Assembly: GCF_001981305.1 (NCBI RefSeq)
Contig: NZ_MSCW01000007.1
Span: 558,001 to 622,000, forward strand
DNA length: 64,000 bases
DNA from: Marinobacter lutaoensis
Lineage (GTDB): Bacteria; Pseudomonadota; Gammaproteobacteria; Pseudomonadales; Oleiphilaceae
Direction: 5' to 3'
Position 1 is the first letter of the stretch; each line of letters begins with the position of its first letter. Below are positions 28,764 through 38,063 of this stretch, piece by piece. Below the pieces are notes generated by a model that was not told the origin of the DNA, ran no database searches, and saw only the letters and a list, made by a program, of their open reading frames with translations. The position numbers were made by a program, and so were the translations under genes.

Positions 28764-29375
28764 TCAGTCCGCCGGCGCCAGCGCGTCCTGCAGCAGTGCC
28801 TGCAGGTGCGCGGGCAGACGGCCGGCCAGCGCCAGGGCGGCGGCGTGTCCCCTCGGCGTCATCTTGGCCCAGGTGCGGCGGACGATGCGCAACCACTTGT
28901 CCCGGTCGTAGTCCGTTTTTTCCTCGTAGAAGTCCGCAAAGTAGCGCTCCAGAAACACCAGACAAGCCACGTCTTCCAGCAGCTGGGTGTCCGGGTCCCG
29001 GCGCAACTCGCGCTTGCTGAGAATCACCGCCACCCGTTCACACGCCTCCGGCGGGTAACCGCACTGCGCCATGATCTCCGCCGCCCGCCGACCATGCCTG
29101 CGGCCACAGGACTGACGCCACTGATAGTAGCCGGCCCGCCCGTCCGGAAACTCGCCGCGCGGCAGCATCCAGCGTTCGATGTGCTGAGCCCGGCAGGCAA
29201 TCTGCATTCGCTCCGACGGGTTCGGCTCCAGCGCAAACAGCCATCGGGTCATGTGCAGGCTGTAGGCGTACTCCCGGGGCAAGGTCTGCCCATCCACCTG
29301 TTCGGTGTTGGGATCGGCCCGGTTGGCCTCGTCAATTCTGGCCAGGACACAGGCCAGGGACGGCTGTCCAGTCAT
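28764..29375 (-). CDS. DUF4202 family protein
   Basis: The 203-residue soluble protein matches DUF4202 by its blocks YAYSLHMTRWL, RAQHIERWMLPRGEFPDGRAGYYQWR and LLEDVACLVFLERYF. The repeated His/Asp pattern resembles HD-domain-like helical folds, but no defined activity is known to me. The start at 29375 has AGGAG 7-8 nt upstream; the open frame continues upstream without a ribosome site. It lies convergent to trpC and divergent from eutB. Confidence 0.75.
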   Translation of the reverse strand: MTGQPSLACVLARIDEANRADPNTEQVDGQTLPREYAYSLHMTRWLFALEPNPSERMQIACRAQHIERWMLPRGEFPDGRAGYYQWRQSCGRRHGRRAAEIMAQCGYPPEACERVAVILSKRELRRDPDTQLLEDVACLVFLERYFADFYEEKTDYDRDKWLRIVRRTWAKMTPRGHAAALALAGRLPAHLQALLQDALAPAD

Positions 29376-29535
29376 CTCACGCTCCTGAGCTCGCGGCTCG
29401 CAATCCGGTGTTCTCTGGCCGGAAGGGTAACGCGCCGGAGGGGGCTTGGGTAGGGGATTCTGAGAACCGAAGCGCCCCACAACGGGGCACTCCGGCCCGC
29501 GCAGGCCAAGTGCTTGAGCCCTGGCCATGATCCGC

Positions 29536-29541
29536 TATGGT
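29536..29541 (+). promoter_or_regulatory. Candidate -10 element of eutBC
   Basis: TATGGT lies 75 nt before the eutB ATG. No convincing -35 is visible, so the call is weak. Confidence 0.25.
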
Positions 29542-29615
29542 GATTGAGTGGATGGTTTCGAAATGCACCATCACCTCCTGTTCGACCAAGTCCTGCTTGC
29601 CACCCGGAGGAAGAC

Positions 29616-31001
29616 ATGAACTATCAGGTCGACTTGGCCCAGAGGCGCTACCGGTTCCGCGACCTCAGGGAGCTGATGGCCAAGGCCAGCCCGCTGCGCT
29701 CGGGGGATTGCCTCGCCGGCATCGCGGCGACCAATGCCACCGAGCGGGTGGCTGCCCAGTACTGTCTGGCGGAGGTGCCGCTCCGACGCTTTCTGGAAGA
29801 GCCGCTGATTCCCTACGAGCGCGACGAGGTGACCCGGCTGATTCTGGACAGCCACGACCCGGCCGCCTTCGCCCCGGTGGCCGATCTGAGCGTGGGCGAG
29901 TTCCGTGACTGGCTGCTGTCCGAGCAGGCCGACACGTCGGTGCTCACCGCGCTGGCGCCGGGCCTGACGCCGGAGATGGTGGCGGCGGTATCCAAGCTGA
30001 TGCGGGTTCAGGACCTGATTCTGGTGGCCGGCAAGTGTGAGGTGGTGACGGCGTTCCGTTCGACCATTGGCCGGCAGGGGCGGATGTCGACCCGGCTGCA
30101 GCCCAATCACCCCACCGACGACCCGGCCGGGGTCGCGGCCAGCGTCCTGGACGGGTTGCTGTACGGTAACGGCGACGCGGTGATCGGCATCAATCCCGCC
30201 ACCGACAACTACCACGCGGTCACCCGGCTGATGCGGATGCTCGACGACGTCATCCGACGCTACGACATTCCAACTCAGTCCTGCGTGCTGACCCACGTCA
30301 CCACCCATCTGGAAGCCATCAACCGGGGCGAGCCGGTGGACCTGGTGTTTCAGTCCATTGCCGGCACCGAGGCGGCCAACGCCAGTTTCGGCGTCAGCCT
30401 GTCGCTTCTGGACGAGGCGCACCAGGCCGCGCTGGCGCTGGGGCGCGGTACAGTGGGGCAGAATGTGATGTACTTCGAGACCGGCCAGGGCAGTGCCCTT
30501 TCTGCCGACGCCCACCATGGCGTCGACCAGCAGACCTGCGAGGCCCGGGCCTACGCCGTGGCACGGCGTTTCGACCCGCTGCTGGTGAACACCGTGGTGG
30601 GGTTTATCGGCCCGGAGTACCTGTACGACGGCAAGCAGATCATCCGCGCCGGTCTGGAGGACCATTTCTGCGGCAAGCTGCTTGGGGTGCCGATGGGCTG
30701 CGACATCTGCTACACCAACCACGCCGAGGCGGACCAGGACGACATGGATGTGCTGCTGACCCTGCTGGGCGCCGCCGGCCTCAACTTCATCATGGGGATT
30801 CCCGGCGCCGACGACATCATGCTCAACTATCAGACCACCTCGTTCCACGACGCCTGGTACCTGCGCCAGGTGCTGGGCAAGCGGCCGGCACCGGAGTTCG
30901 AGGCCTGGCTGGAGCGCATGGGGATCACCGACGCCGGGGGGCGCCTGAAGACGGGCGCGGGCCTGCCAAACGCCTTCGCTCACATCGCCCGACATCTCTA
31001 G
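29616..31001 (+). CDS. eutB: Ethanolamine ammonia-lyase large subunit
   Basis: The 461-residue TIM-barrel subunit of the adenosylcobalamin-dependent enzyme splits ethanolamine into acetaldehyde and ammonia. Family blocks include [61 protein letters not shown] and [17 protein letters not shown]. The ATG at 29616 has CGGAGGA 4-8 nt upstream. eutC follows in the same operon. There are no eut microcompartment, permease or aldehyde dehydrogenase genes adjacent, so this is the simple soluble form of the pathway. Confidence 0.95.
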   Translation: MNYQVDLAQRRYRFRDLRELMAKASPLRSGDCLAGIAATNATERVAAQYCLAEVPLRRFLEEPLIPYERDEVTRLILDSHDPAAFAPVADLSVGEFRDWLLSEQADTSVLTALAPGLTPEMVAAVSKLMRVQDLILVAGKCEVVTAFRSTIGRQGRMSTRLQPNHPTDDPAGVAASVLDGLLYGNGDAVIGINPATDNYHAVTRLMRMLDDVIRRYDIPTQSCVLTHVTTHLEAINRGEPVDLVFQSIAGTEAANASFGVSLSLLDEAHQAALALGRGTVGQNVMYFETGQGSALSADAHHGVDQQTCEARAYAVARRFDPLLVNTVVGFIGPEYLYDGKQIIRAGLEDHFCGKLLGVPMGCDICYTNHAEADQDDMDVLLTLLGAAGLNFIMGIPGADDIMLNYQTTSFHDAWYLRQVLGKRPAPEFEAWLERMGITDAGGRLKTGAGLPNAFAHIARHL

Positions 31002-31020
31002 CTCCGGGGAGGATATGCGC

Positions 31021-31830
31021 ATGACCGATTCAAATCCGCGCCGGAAACGGGGCATCACCGAGAATGACTGGGCCGGTCTGAAACGCTTCACCCCGGCCCG
31101 CATTGCCCTGGGCCGGGCCGGTATCAGCCTACCCACCCGGGCCCACCTGGAGTTCCAGCTGTGTCACGCCCAGGCCCGGGACGCAGTCCACATCCCTCTG
31201 AACAGGGACGCACTGACCACCGAGCTGAACGACCTCGGCCTGACGGTGATTCCCCTGCACAGCCGGGCACCGGACCGACCGACCTACCTCCAGCGGCCGG
31301 ACCTGGGCCGGCGCCTCGACGCCGACGCCGGCGCCCGCCTGAAACGGCTGGCCAGCGAGGGGGCCGCCGCCGACGTGGCCCTGGTCCTGGCCGATGGTCT
31401 GTCCTCCACCGCGGTTCAGCATCATGCCGCGGCCATGCTGGCCCGGATCGTCGACGCGCTCCGGGCCGACGGACTGTCGCTGTCACCGGTCTGTCTCGTG
31501 GAGCAGGGCCGGGTCGCCGTGGGGGACGAAATCGGCGAGCTGCTCGGCGCCCGGATGCTGGTGCTGCTGGTGGGCGAGCGGCCGGGGCTGAGCGCTCCGG
31601 ACAGTCTCGGCATCTACTACACCTGGAACCCCAGGGTGGGCCTGACGGATGCAGCGCGCAACTGCATCTCGAACATCCGCCCGGGCGGGCTCTCAGTCGA
31701 CGACGCCACACGGCGACTGGCCTGGCTGATCCGGGAGTCCCGGCGGCTCGGCTGCTCCGGCGTGGCACTCAAGGACGGCTCGGGTGAGCCGGATGCCCTG
31801 GACGGGCACACCAATTTCCTGCTGGAATAG
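31021..31830 (+). CDS. eutC: Ethanolamine ammonia-lyase small subunit
   Basis: The 269-residue subunit supplies much of the cobalamin-binding surface of the EutBC holoenzyme. Characteristic elements are [41 protein letters not shown] and the C-terminal [11 protein letters not shown]. The ATG at 31021 is preceded by GGGGAGGA with about 7-nt spacing; an ATG at 31015 is too close to that site. It starts 20 nt after eutB. Confidence 0.94.
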   Translation: MTDSNPRRKRGITENDWAGLKRFTPARIALGRAGISLPTRAHLEFQLCHAQARDAVHIPLNRDALTTELNDLGLTVIPLHSRAPDRPTYLQRPDLGRRLDADAGARLKRLASEGAAADVALVLADGLSSTAVQHHAAAMLARIVDALRADGLSLSPVCLVEQGRVAVGDEIGELLGARMLVLLVGERPGLSAPDSLGIYYTWNPRVGLTDAARNCISNIRPGGLSVDDATRRLAWLIRESRRLGCSGVALKDGSGEPDALDGHTNFLLE

Positions 31831-31887
31831 CGCCGCCCGCCCCAGAATAGGGGGATGTCCTGAGGGGTATATCGCCTATAAGGGCTT

Positions 31888-33126
31888 GTGCCGACCGGAC
31901 ACACGGTCAAGAATTTTCGCTCCGAGCGCATCCGTAGCACTCAACCAGACGTAGAATTCAAACAACGTGACCGACGCCGGAGCGTTCGCCCCTTGCGCCT
32001 GAACATCCCCCAGATCCCCGCCCGGTGGCAGGACGCCCATGCTCACCACCGCGACCGACTGGAGCGTCAGTTCGCGATACTGGCAGCGTGGGCAATGCTG
32101 GCCACGCTGCTGGCTTACCAGTTCAGCCATGCGCTGCGCGGGGTCCCCGTGGCCGACGCCAGCGGCCTGGACCTGCTGCTGCGGGCCCCTGCCTACGCCG
32201 CCGCCCTGGTGACCCTGGCCGGTCACTATACGGGCCGGCCGCGCTGGTCCGCCAAGGCCTTTCTGCGCCTGATGTCACTGTCGTTGATGTTCACCGTGCT
32301 CAGCCTGTTCCTACTGTACTACCAACAAGCCCAGGCGGGCCTGCAGCAGATCAGCAAGGGGCTGATGGTGGCCTTCTTCGGCGTCACCCTGATGACCACC
32401 CGGGGCCTGCGGGACTGGCTGCTCCAGTTCCTGCTGCCGCTGCTGCTGTTCGTGGCCGCCGCTGGCGTGCTGGCCATTCCCCTGACCGAGCTCGGTCCCT
32501 ACCTGTTTGGTCCGGGGGTGGTGCTGGTGGTGGGCCTGCTGGTCAGCGAGGCGCTGCGGGGGCTTTCCGTACAGCAGTTTCTGAGCGAACAGGCCCTGAA
32601 GGAAATGGCCACCACCGACCAGCTGACGGGGCTGCTGAACCGACACGCCTTTCTGCCGCTGATCCGCCAGGAAATCCATCAGGCGGAACGCAACGGCCAA
32701 CACCGGTTCTCGGTGATTCTCGGGGATCTGGATCACTTCAAGCGGGTAAACGACCGGTTCGGCCATGAAACCGGCGACCGGGTGCTGCAGGAAACAGCGA
32801 CGCGCATCCGGGCCTGCCTGCGCCGGGGCGATGCCCTATGCCGCTGGGGCGGCGAGGAGCTGCTGATCCTGCTGCCGGGCACCGGTGTCCGGGGGGCCCG
32901 GGAGGTGGGGCGCAAGATTCTCGCGGCACTGGCGGACCAGCCGATGCCGATGAAAGACACCCGCCAGCAGCAGACCATCAGTCTCGGCATTGCCGGCTAC
33001 CGGGGCGACACCAGCCCGGAAGCCCTGATCGGGCGGGCCGACCGGGCCCTTTACCGGGCCAAGAGCCAGGGCCGCAACCAGCTGGCCGTGGCCCTGGCGG
33101 CACCGGCGGGCGGGGATGCCGGCTGA
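31888..33126 (+). CDS. Membrane diguanylate cyclase (GGDEF) with intact inhibitory site
   Basis: The 412-residue protein has about six hydrophobic helices between residues 60 and 225 and a C-terminal GGDEF domain (about 240-400). The active motif is GGEEL (CRWGGEELLILLPG). An I-site RxxD (RRGD) sits five residues upstream, so it should make c-di-GMP and be product-inhibited. The membrane part carries no recognised sensor domain. The start is uncertain: the GTG at 31888 gives the longest form, and a TTG at 31993 (LRLNIPQIP) would remove 35 charged residues. It begins 57 nt after eutC on the same strand and may be co-transcribed with it. Confidence 0.88.
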   Translation: MPTGHTVKNFRSERIRSTQPDVEFKQRDRRRSVRPLRLNIPQIPARWQDAHAHHRDRLERQFAILAAWAMLATLLAYQFSHALRGVPVADASGLDLLLRAPAYAAALVTLAGHYTGRPRWSAKAFLRLMSLSLMFTVLSLFLLYYQQAQAGLQQISKGLMVAFFGVTLMTTRGLRDWLLQFLLPLLLFVAAAGVLAIPLTELGPYLFGPGVVLVVGLLVSEALRGLSVQQFLSEQALKEMATTDQLTGLLNRHAFLPLIRQEIHQAERNGQHRFSVILGDLDHFKRVNDRFGHETGDRVLQETATRIRACLRRGDALCRWGGEELLILLPGTGVRGAREVGRKILAALADQPMPMKDTRQQQTISLGIAGYRGDTSPEALIGRADRALYRAKSQGRNQLAVALAAPAGGDAG

Positions 33127-33131
33127 GCGCC

Positions 33132-33749
33132 TCAGGCCTGGGCGGACGGACGGGCTTTGATGCGGTCGTACCAGGCCTGTAGGTGCACCTGCTCCGGCTG
33201 AATCCGCAGGTTGATGACCCGGGCGAACGCCACCGTGGTGAAGGCATTGATGTCGGCGGCGGTAAAGCGGTCGCAGCAGAGATACTCCCGCCCTTCCAGA
33301 TGCTGGTCCAGGAACTGCATGAACCGGACCACGCCCTGGCCACACTCCTCACCCCACGCCTTGATCGGGTTCATGCGGTCCTTGAAGTAGCCGGTGGTGT
33401 GCTGGAAGCACATGCCGGTGGGCAGGAAGAAGTAGAAATCCAGCCAGCGCAGCCACTGCTCGATCCGCGCCTTTTCCAGGGGCGTGTCGCCGAGCAGGGT
33501 CGGGGTGTCGGGGTAGGCCTCCTCGAAGTAGCGGCAGATGGCCATGGTTTCGGCGATGCAGGTACCATCGTCCAGCTCCATCACCGGCACCTTCTTCATC
33601 GGGTTGCGGGCCATGAATTCCGGCGTCAGGTTCTCTCCTTTCTGGATATCCACCTCAATGAATTCGGCCTCGTCCAGCAGGCCCTTCTCGGCCATGAACA
33701 TGCGCACGCGGCGGGGGTTGGGGGCGGTTCTGGTTTCGTAGATTTTCAT
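33132..33749 (-). CDS. Glutathione S-transferase family protein
   Basis: The 205-residue protein has an N-terminal thioredoxin-fold domain (MKIYETRTAPNPRRVRMFMAEK) with the cis-Pro/acidic glutathione-binding block KVPVMELDDGTCIAETMAICRY. A helical C-terminal domain ends with the FTAADINAFTTVAFA motif, equivalent to the family's N-capping box. It presumably conjugates or reduces using glutathione; the substrate is unknown. The ATG at 33749 is the expected domain start. It is convergent with the GGDEF gene (5-nt gap). Confidence 0.88.
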   Translation of the reverse strand: MKIYETRTAPNPRRVRMFMAEKGLLDEAEFIEVDIQKGENLTPEFMARNPMKKVPVMELDDGTCIAETMAICRYFEEAYPDTPTLLGDTPLEKARIEQWLRWLDFYFFLPTGMCFQHTTGYFKDRMNPIKAWGEECGQGVVRFMQFLDQHLEGREYLCCDRFTAADINAFTTVAFARVINLRIQPEQVHLQAWYDRIKARPSAQA

Positions 33750-33831
33750 TGTTGTCGGCTCCGTGTCAGCCCTGTGTCGTGATTTCGGTTTCCTGAGACT
33801 GAACGGAAAAAAGAGTTGCGTCAAGCAACCA

Positions 33832-34569
33832 TCAGGCCCTTGGCAACCACGCCGAAAGCTGCGCCAGAATCCACTCCGGGTCGTCGAGGGGCAGGTCATG
33901 GCCGGCGTCCGGATGCAGCTTCAGGGTCCACTGCCACAGGGACTCCAGCCGGGCGCTGCAGCGCCAGTGCACGATCCGGTCCCGGCGGCTGGCCAGCAAC
34001 AGGGCATCCGGCAGCGGGCGCGTGCGCCGGGGCCGGAAACCAGCCGCCGCGCGCAACTGCCGGAAGGCGGTGTCCAGGCTGACCGGGCGCTGGCGCTGGA
34101 TGCTGTACCAGCGCTTGGCCAAAGCCAAGGGCACGGGGCGGTTGCTGGTCAACGCCAGGATCGCACGCTCCCGGTCAAACAGTTCCCGGTAGGCCAGCAG
34201 TCTCAGGATGCGGGGCCAGGCACCCGGCCGCATCCGCTGCCACGGCGGGCTGAAAGCCGAGCTGGTATTGATCAGTACCAGGTTCTGGATCTCGCCGCAG
34301 GGGGCGTGCTGGGCCCAGTCCAGCGCCACCATGCCCCCCATGGACAGGGCCAGCAGGTTTACCGGCCGGGGAATGTGCGCCACCTGCCGGCACACCCATT
34401 CACGGATCGCCGGAATGGTGTCCGGGCTGGTTTCCCGAAAGGCTACCCCCGTGCCCGGTAAATCCACGGTGTGGAACCGGTGCCCGGGGAACGCCGCCTC
34501 CAGACGCCGGGGGAAGTCCCCCCAGTGTGCCTGCTCCCGGGTCAGTCCACGCAACAGAATCCAGTGCAT
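33832..34569 (-). CDS. Alpha/beta hydrolase, BioH-like size
   Basis: The 245-residue protein has a catalytic triad readable as Ser in ALSMGGMVALDW (Ala replaces the first Gly of GxSxG), Asp in SRRDRIVHW and His in PDAGHDLPLDDPEW. The architecture resembles BioH or small esterases, but the N-terminal oxyanion region (WILLRGLTREQAHWGDF) is unusual. The substrate is unknown. Its ATG lies one base from the M14 peptidase stop codon, so both genes are in one transcription unit. Confidence 0.78.
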   Translation of the reverse strand: MHWILLRGLTREQAHWGDFPRRLEAAFPGHRFHTVDLPGTGVAFRETSPDTIPAIREWVCRQVAHIPRPVNLLALSMGGMVALDWAQHAPCGEIQNLVLINTSSAFSPPWQRMRPGAWPRILRLLAYRELFDRERAILALTSNRPVPLALAKRWYSIQRQRPVSLDTAFRQLRAAAGFRPRRTRPLPDALLLASRRDRIVHWRCSARLESLWQWTLKLHPDAGHDLPLDDPEWILAQLSAWLPRA

Positions 34570-34570
34570 G

Positions 34571-35671
34571 TCAGTTCACATCCCGATACCAGTGCATGAT
34601 GGCCGCTTCCCGGAGCATGGCCTCCTGGTCCGGATCCGGCAACCAGTTTTCATGGCTGGCGGCGGCGTGCAACAGAAAGTCGATCCAGCACAGGTGGGTG
34701 CGCAGAACCCGCTTGTGCCGGTGCGGCACCAGCGGGTTAAACAGGCCGTCGAGCCGGAACAGCTGGCGGGGACGTTTGCGGACCCAACGCCAGGAGCCCA
34801 TTTCCAGGGTCAGGGGTAGAAACACCCCGGCACTGTTGCGATTGACCTGTTTGTAAAAATAGTCCCAGAGGTCACCGTGGGTCAGGTAGTGCCGGGACTG
34901 AGGTTCGAACCGGTAGGTGTGGTTCGGGTAGGCCTGCTCCCAGATCAGCTTGAGCGCCATCAGTGATCCGATGCGGCGCATCGGGCGCCGGCGGTAGGCG
35001 TAGGGAAACCAGATCTGGTCCTGCCAGCCAAAGCCGCTGTGGCAATCCAGGGAAACGCTGAACGGCCGGCCGGGCAGCAGCTCCTCGATCACCGCCGCCA
35101 GCGCCTGATTTTCCGGTTCCATCCCCTGCTCCGGGTCGCCGGTGTACCAGGGCAGGCGTCGTGACAAACGCTGCCCGCCCAGCAAGAAGGCGCTGCGGTC
35201 CTGGGCGGTGATCGGAGCATTGCGCATCAGGTCGACACCGTTGGGGTTGCTGCGCTGGTTCAGGAACATGCCACCGGGATTGAGGATCGGCAGTACGGTC
35301 ACCCGAACCTGCGTCAGCAGGCGGGCCAGGTGATCGTCCCAGGCCAGCCGGCTCAGCAGGGTGTGGAGCCAGGCCATCACCACCTGCGAGCCAATCCGTT
35401 CCAGCCCATGCACCCCGCCCACCAGCAGCAGGGCGGGGACGTCGCGGCGCTCGGCCCCCAGATCGATCCGATAGATCGGCAGCGTCAGGTCGGCCAGCGT
35501 CACCCGCTGCGGAACCCGGACCGACACCGACTCGGGCGCCTCCGCCAGCAACCGTTCCAACTGGATCAGCTCCGGCAGAAATGTGCGCAGGCGCTGACGC
35601 TGACGGGCATCCCGCCGCGACTGCTCCTCGGGAATGGCCTGGTGAGGGGTCAGTTTCCGCAGTTCGGTCAT
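34571..35671 (-). CDS. M14-family zinc carboxypeptidase-like protein
   Basis: The 366-residue cytosolic-type protein contains the zinc motif HxxE in VGGVHGLERIGS. It also has the substrate arginine block NPNGVDLMRN, a second metal histidine in LDCHSGFG and the catalytic glutamate in LTLEMGSW. These are the M14/succinylglutamate-desuccinylase-type signatures. No signal peptide is seen, so a cytosolic role in peptide or amino-acyl cleavage is likely. The ATG at 35671 has AGGAGG 5 nt upstream. It is divergent from the betaine transporter operon. Confidence 0.82.
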   Translation of the reverse strand: MTELRKLTPHQAIPEEQSRRDARQRQRLRTFLPELIQLERLLAEAPESVSVRVPQRVTLADLTLPIYRIDLGAERRDVPALLLVGGVHGLERIGSQVVMAWLHTLLSRLAWDDHLARLLTQVRVTVLPILNPGGMFLNQRSNPNGVDLMRNAPITAQDRSAFLLGGQRLSRRLPWYTGDPEQGMEPENQALAAVIEELLPGRPFSVSLDCHSGFGWQDQIWFPYAYRRRPMRRIGSLMALKLIWEQAYPNHTYRFEPQSRHYLTHGDLWDYFYKQVNRNSAGVFLPLTLEMGSWRWVRKRPRQLFRLDGLFNPLVPHRHKRVLRTHLCWIDFLLHAAASHENWLPDPDQEAMLREAAIMHWYRDVN

Positions 35672-35785
35672 ATCAGCCTCCTGGTCCGGCAACCGCACGA
35701 CCCTAGCAGGGCTTTACTACAGGCCGTTGACAGTGGCCGGCCGGCGCTCGCCGGTCCCTGGAAACGACCTTTTTATGTCGGGAAC

Positions 35786-35813
35786 TTGAACATACCTTCA
35801 TTTTTCTTATCCT
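35786..35813 (+). promoter_or_regulatory. Promoter of the quaternary-amine transporter operon
   Basis: TTGAAC and TATCCT are separated by 16 nt in an AT-rich island that contrasts with the surrounding GC-rich sequence. The predicted 5' leader is about 130 nt, long enough for regulation, but no riboswitch was recognised. The stretch 35672-35952 contains no gene. Confidence 0.5.
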
Positions 35814-35952
35814 TAGAGGTCTATGTATTTCTGCACTAAGGTTTTATGAGGGGCAAAATCCCAGGGAAACGCGCCATTCGCGCAGTACAGAGTGGCAACA
35901 ACCCTTAGCAGAAAAAATATTTTTCAAGAAAATCACCCGAGGAGAGGTCAAC

Positions 35953-36924
35953 ATGAAACAGTTTACCCGTGCCGCGCTGCTGTGCGCGGCCGTTCTGCCT
36001 GGACTGGCCCAGGCCGACGACTGCGGCGAAGTCTCCATCACCGAAATGAACTGGGCGTCGGCCTCGGTGGTCACCAACGTGGCCAAGTTCATCATGGAAC
36101 AGGGCTACGGCTGTACCGTGTCCGTGGTTCCCTCCGACACCGTACCGGCGATCACCTCGGTGGCGGAGAACGGTGAGCCGGACATCGTGACCGAGCTGTG
36201 GCTGAACTCCACCGGCGAGGTGTACGAGCGGCTGGAAGCCGAGGGCAAGGTGGTGCGCGCCGGCAAGGTGCTGGACCCCGGCGGTGTCGAAGGCTGGTGG
36301 ATTCCCACCTATCTGGCCGAAGCCCACCCCGAGCTGAAAACCATTGACGGCATCCTGGCCCACCCGGAACTGGTCGGCGGCCGCTTCAACAACTGTCCCG
36401 ACGGTTGGGGCTGCCGGATCGTCAACGACAACCTGGTGCGGGCCCTGGACCTGGAAGGCGCCGGCATCGAGGTGTTCAACCACGGCTCCGGTGAAACCCT
36501 GGCCTCGTCCATGGCCGCAGCGGTGCAGAACGGCGAACCCTGGTTTGGTTACTACTGGGGCCCGACCGTGCCGCTGGGCCGCTTCGACATGACCCGCGTC
36601 GATCTGGGCGGGTACGACAAGGCCGCCCATGAAGCCAATCAGAACCCGGACAACCCGAACCCGAAAGTCTCCGACTTCCCGGCCGCCCCGGTACTGACGT
36701 CCTACACCGCGGACTTCGCCGAACGTGAGCCGGAGGTGGCGGAGATGCTCGGCAAGATGACCTTCCGGACCGACGCCATGAGCAGCGTGCTGGCCTGGAA
36801 AGCGGAGAACAACGCCTCCGCCGAGGAAGCCGCCGTGTACTTCCTCACCCACTACAAGGACACCTGGTCCCGCTGGCTCAATGACGCCGCGCGCACGAAG
36901 CTGTCCGCCCTGTTCAGCCAGTGA
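35953..36924 (+). CDS. Glycine betaine/quaternary-amine ABC transporter substrate-binding protein (ProX/OpuAC type)
   Basis: The 323-residue exported protein has a signal peptide of about 21 residues (ending GLAQADD). It belongs to the OpuAC fold: VSITEMNWASASVVTNVAKFI, a Trp-rich ligand pocket (TELWLNST, GWWIPTY, WFGYYWGP), and two likely disulfides (Cys24, Cys54, and the NNC...GWGC pair). Aromatic cages of this sort bind quaternary ammonium groups. GAGGAGAGG gives a very strong ribosome site, and a perfect hairpin after the stop should favour high expression relative to the permease. Betaine, choline or proline betaine are possible ligands. Confidence 0.9.
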   Translation: MKQFTRAALLCAAVLPGLAQADDCGEVSITEMNWASASVVTNVAKFIMEQGYGCTVSVVPSDTVPAITSVAENGEPDIVTELWLNSTGEVYERLEAEGKVVRAGKVLDPGGVEGWWIPTYLAEAHPELKTIDGILAHPELVGGRFNNCPDGWGCRIVNDNLVRALDLEGAGIEVFNHGSGETLASSMAAAVQNGEPWFGYYWGPTVPLGRFDMTRVDLGGYDKAAHEANQNPDNPNPKVSDFPAAPVLTSYTADFAEREPEVAEMLGKMTFRTDAMSSVLAWKAENNASAEEAAVYFLTHYKDTWSRWLNDAARTKLSALFSQ

Positions 36925-36931
36925 ACGTAAC

Positions 36932-36958
36932 CGGCACCGGGCCCGAGGCCCGGTGCCG
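36932..36958 (+). promoter_or_regulatory. Perfect 12-bp intercistronic hairpin
   Basis: CGGCACCGGGCC, loop CGA and GGCCCGGTGCCG form a perfect stem 8 nt after the binding-protein stop and 59 nt before the permease start. No T-run follows, so it is more likely an mRNA stabiliser or partial attenuator than a full terminator. Confidence 0.7.
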
Positions 36959-37016
36959 CCAACCCTGTCCGCTGTCCATTCACCTGGCGTAACCTCGCAC
37001 AGGAACCTGATAACCC

Positions 37017-38054
37017 ATGGCAACCTACGACTTTTTGTTTTCCTCCCTCGGCCTGGAGGACTGGTGCTCCGAGGGCAAGAGCACCGCGCCCATGTCCATG
37101 GCCCAGCTGCTGGCTCGGGCTCGGGGCGATGAGGCCGACGCACCCGGCTCGGTCTGGGACCTGCCCTTCCCTTCCATGGATGCTCTGAACGAAGCCTGCC
37201 CGGCGTTTCCCCAATCCCGGGAGCTGACCAAGGGGCTGGAGGAAGGTTTTCTCAACATCAAGGACAGCCTCAGCGTGGTGCTCGACCCCATTACCCAGCC
37301 CTTGAGCTGGTTCCTGGACGGCGCCCTCTACGTCATGCTCAACACCCCCTGGTGGCTGGTCATGCCGCTGCTGCTGGCGGTGGTCTACCTGGTGACCCGA
37401 TCCTGGCGGCTGGTGGGCTTCGTGGCCCTGAGCGTGCTGCTGCTGGCGTTCATCGACCATTACGACTACGCCATGCAGACCCTGGCCATCATCTTCGTGT
37501 GCGCCTTTCTGTGCGTGCTGCTGGGCGTGCCGATCGGCATCGCCATGTCCCGCAGCGACCTGATGCAGCGCCTGACCCTGCCGGTGCTGGACATGCTCCA
37601 GACCCTGCCGCCGTTCGTGTATCTGATTCCGCTGATCTTCCTGTTCAGTGTCACCGAGTCCAAGCTCTACGGCATCGCCATCATCCTCTACGCCATCGTG
37701 CCGGTGATCCGCCTCACCGACCTCGGCATCCGGCTGGTGGACAAGGATGTGATCGAAGCCGCCGATGCGTTCGGCATGACGCCCCGACAGAAACTGTTCA
37801 AGGTCCAGATCCCGCTGGCCCTGCCCAACATCATGGCAGGGGTCAACCAGACCATCATGATGAGCCTGGCCATGGTGGTGATCGCCTCGCTGGTGTCGGC
37901 ACCGGGCCTGGGCGTGCTGGTGCTGCGTGGTATCCGCAACCTGGAACTGGGCGTCGGCCTGGTCTCCGGCCTTGGCATCGTCATCCTGGCGGTGATTCTG
38001 GACCGGGTCACCAAAGCCTCCCTGAACCGTATCAACGCCGCACAGAAGCCATGA
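37017..38054 (+). CDS. Quaternary-amine ABC transporter permease (ProW type)
   Basis: The 345-residue inner-membrane protein has a long hydrophilic N-terminal tail (about 90 residues, unusual length as in ProW), then six to seven helices. The coupling EAA loop is EAADAFGMTPRQKLFKVQIPLALPNIMAG. It forms the translocation path energised by the ATPase encoded 9 nt downstream. AGGA lies upstream of the ATG at 37017. Confidence 0.92.
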   Translation: MATYDFLFSSLGLEDWCSEGKSTAPMSMAQLLARARGDEADAPGSVWDLPFPSMDALNEACPAFPQSRELTKGLEEGFLNIKDSLSVVLDPITQPLSWFLDGALYVMLNTPWWLVMPLLLAVVYLVTRSWRLVGFVALSVLLLAFIDHYDYAMQTLAIIFVCAFLCVLLGVPIGIAMSRSDLMQRLTLPVLDMLQTLPPFVYLIPLIFLFSVTESKLYGIAIILYAIVPVIRLTDLGIRLVDKDVIEAADAFGMTPRQKLFKVQIPLALPNIMAGVNQTIMMSLAMVVIASLVSAPGLGVLVLRGIRNLELGVGLVSGLGIVILAVILDRVTKASLNRINAAQKP

Positions 38055-38063
38055 GGTCGGACC

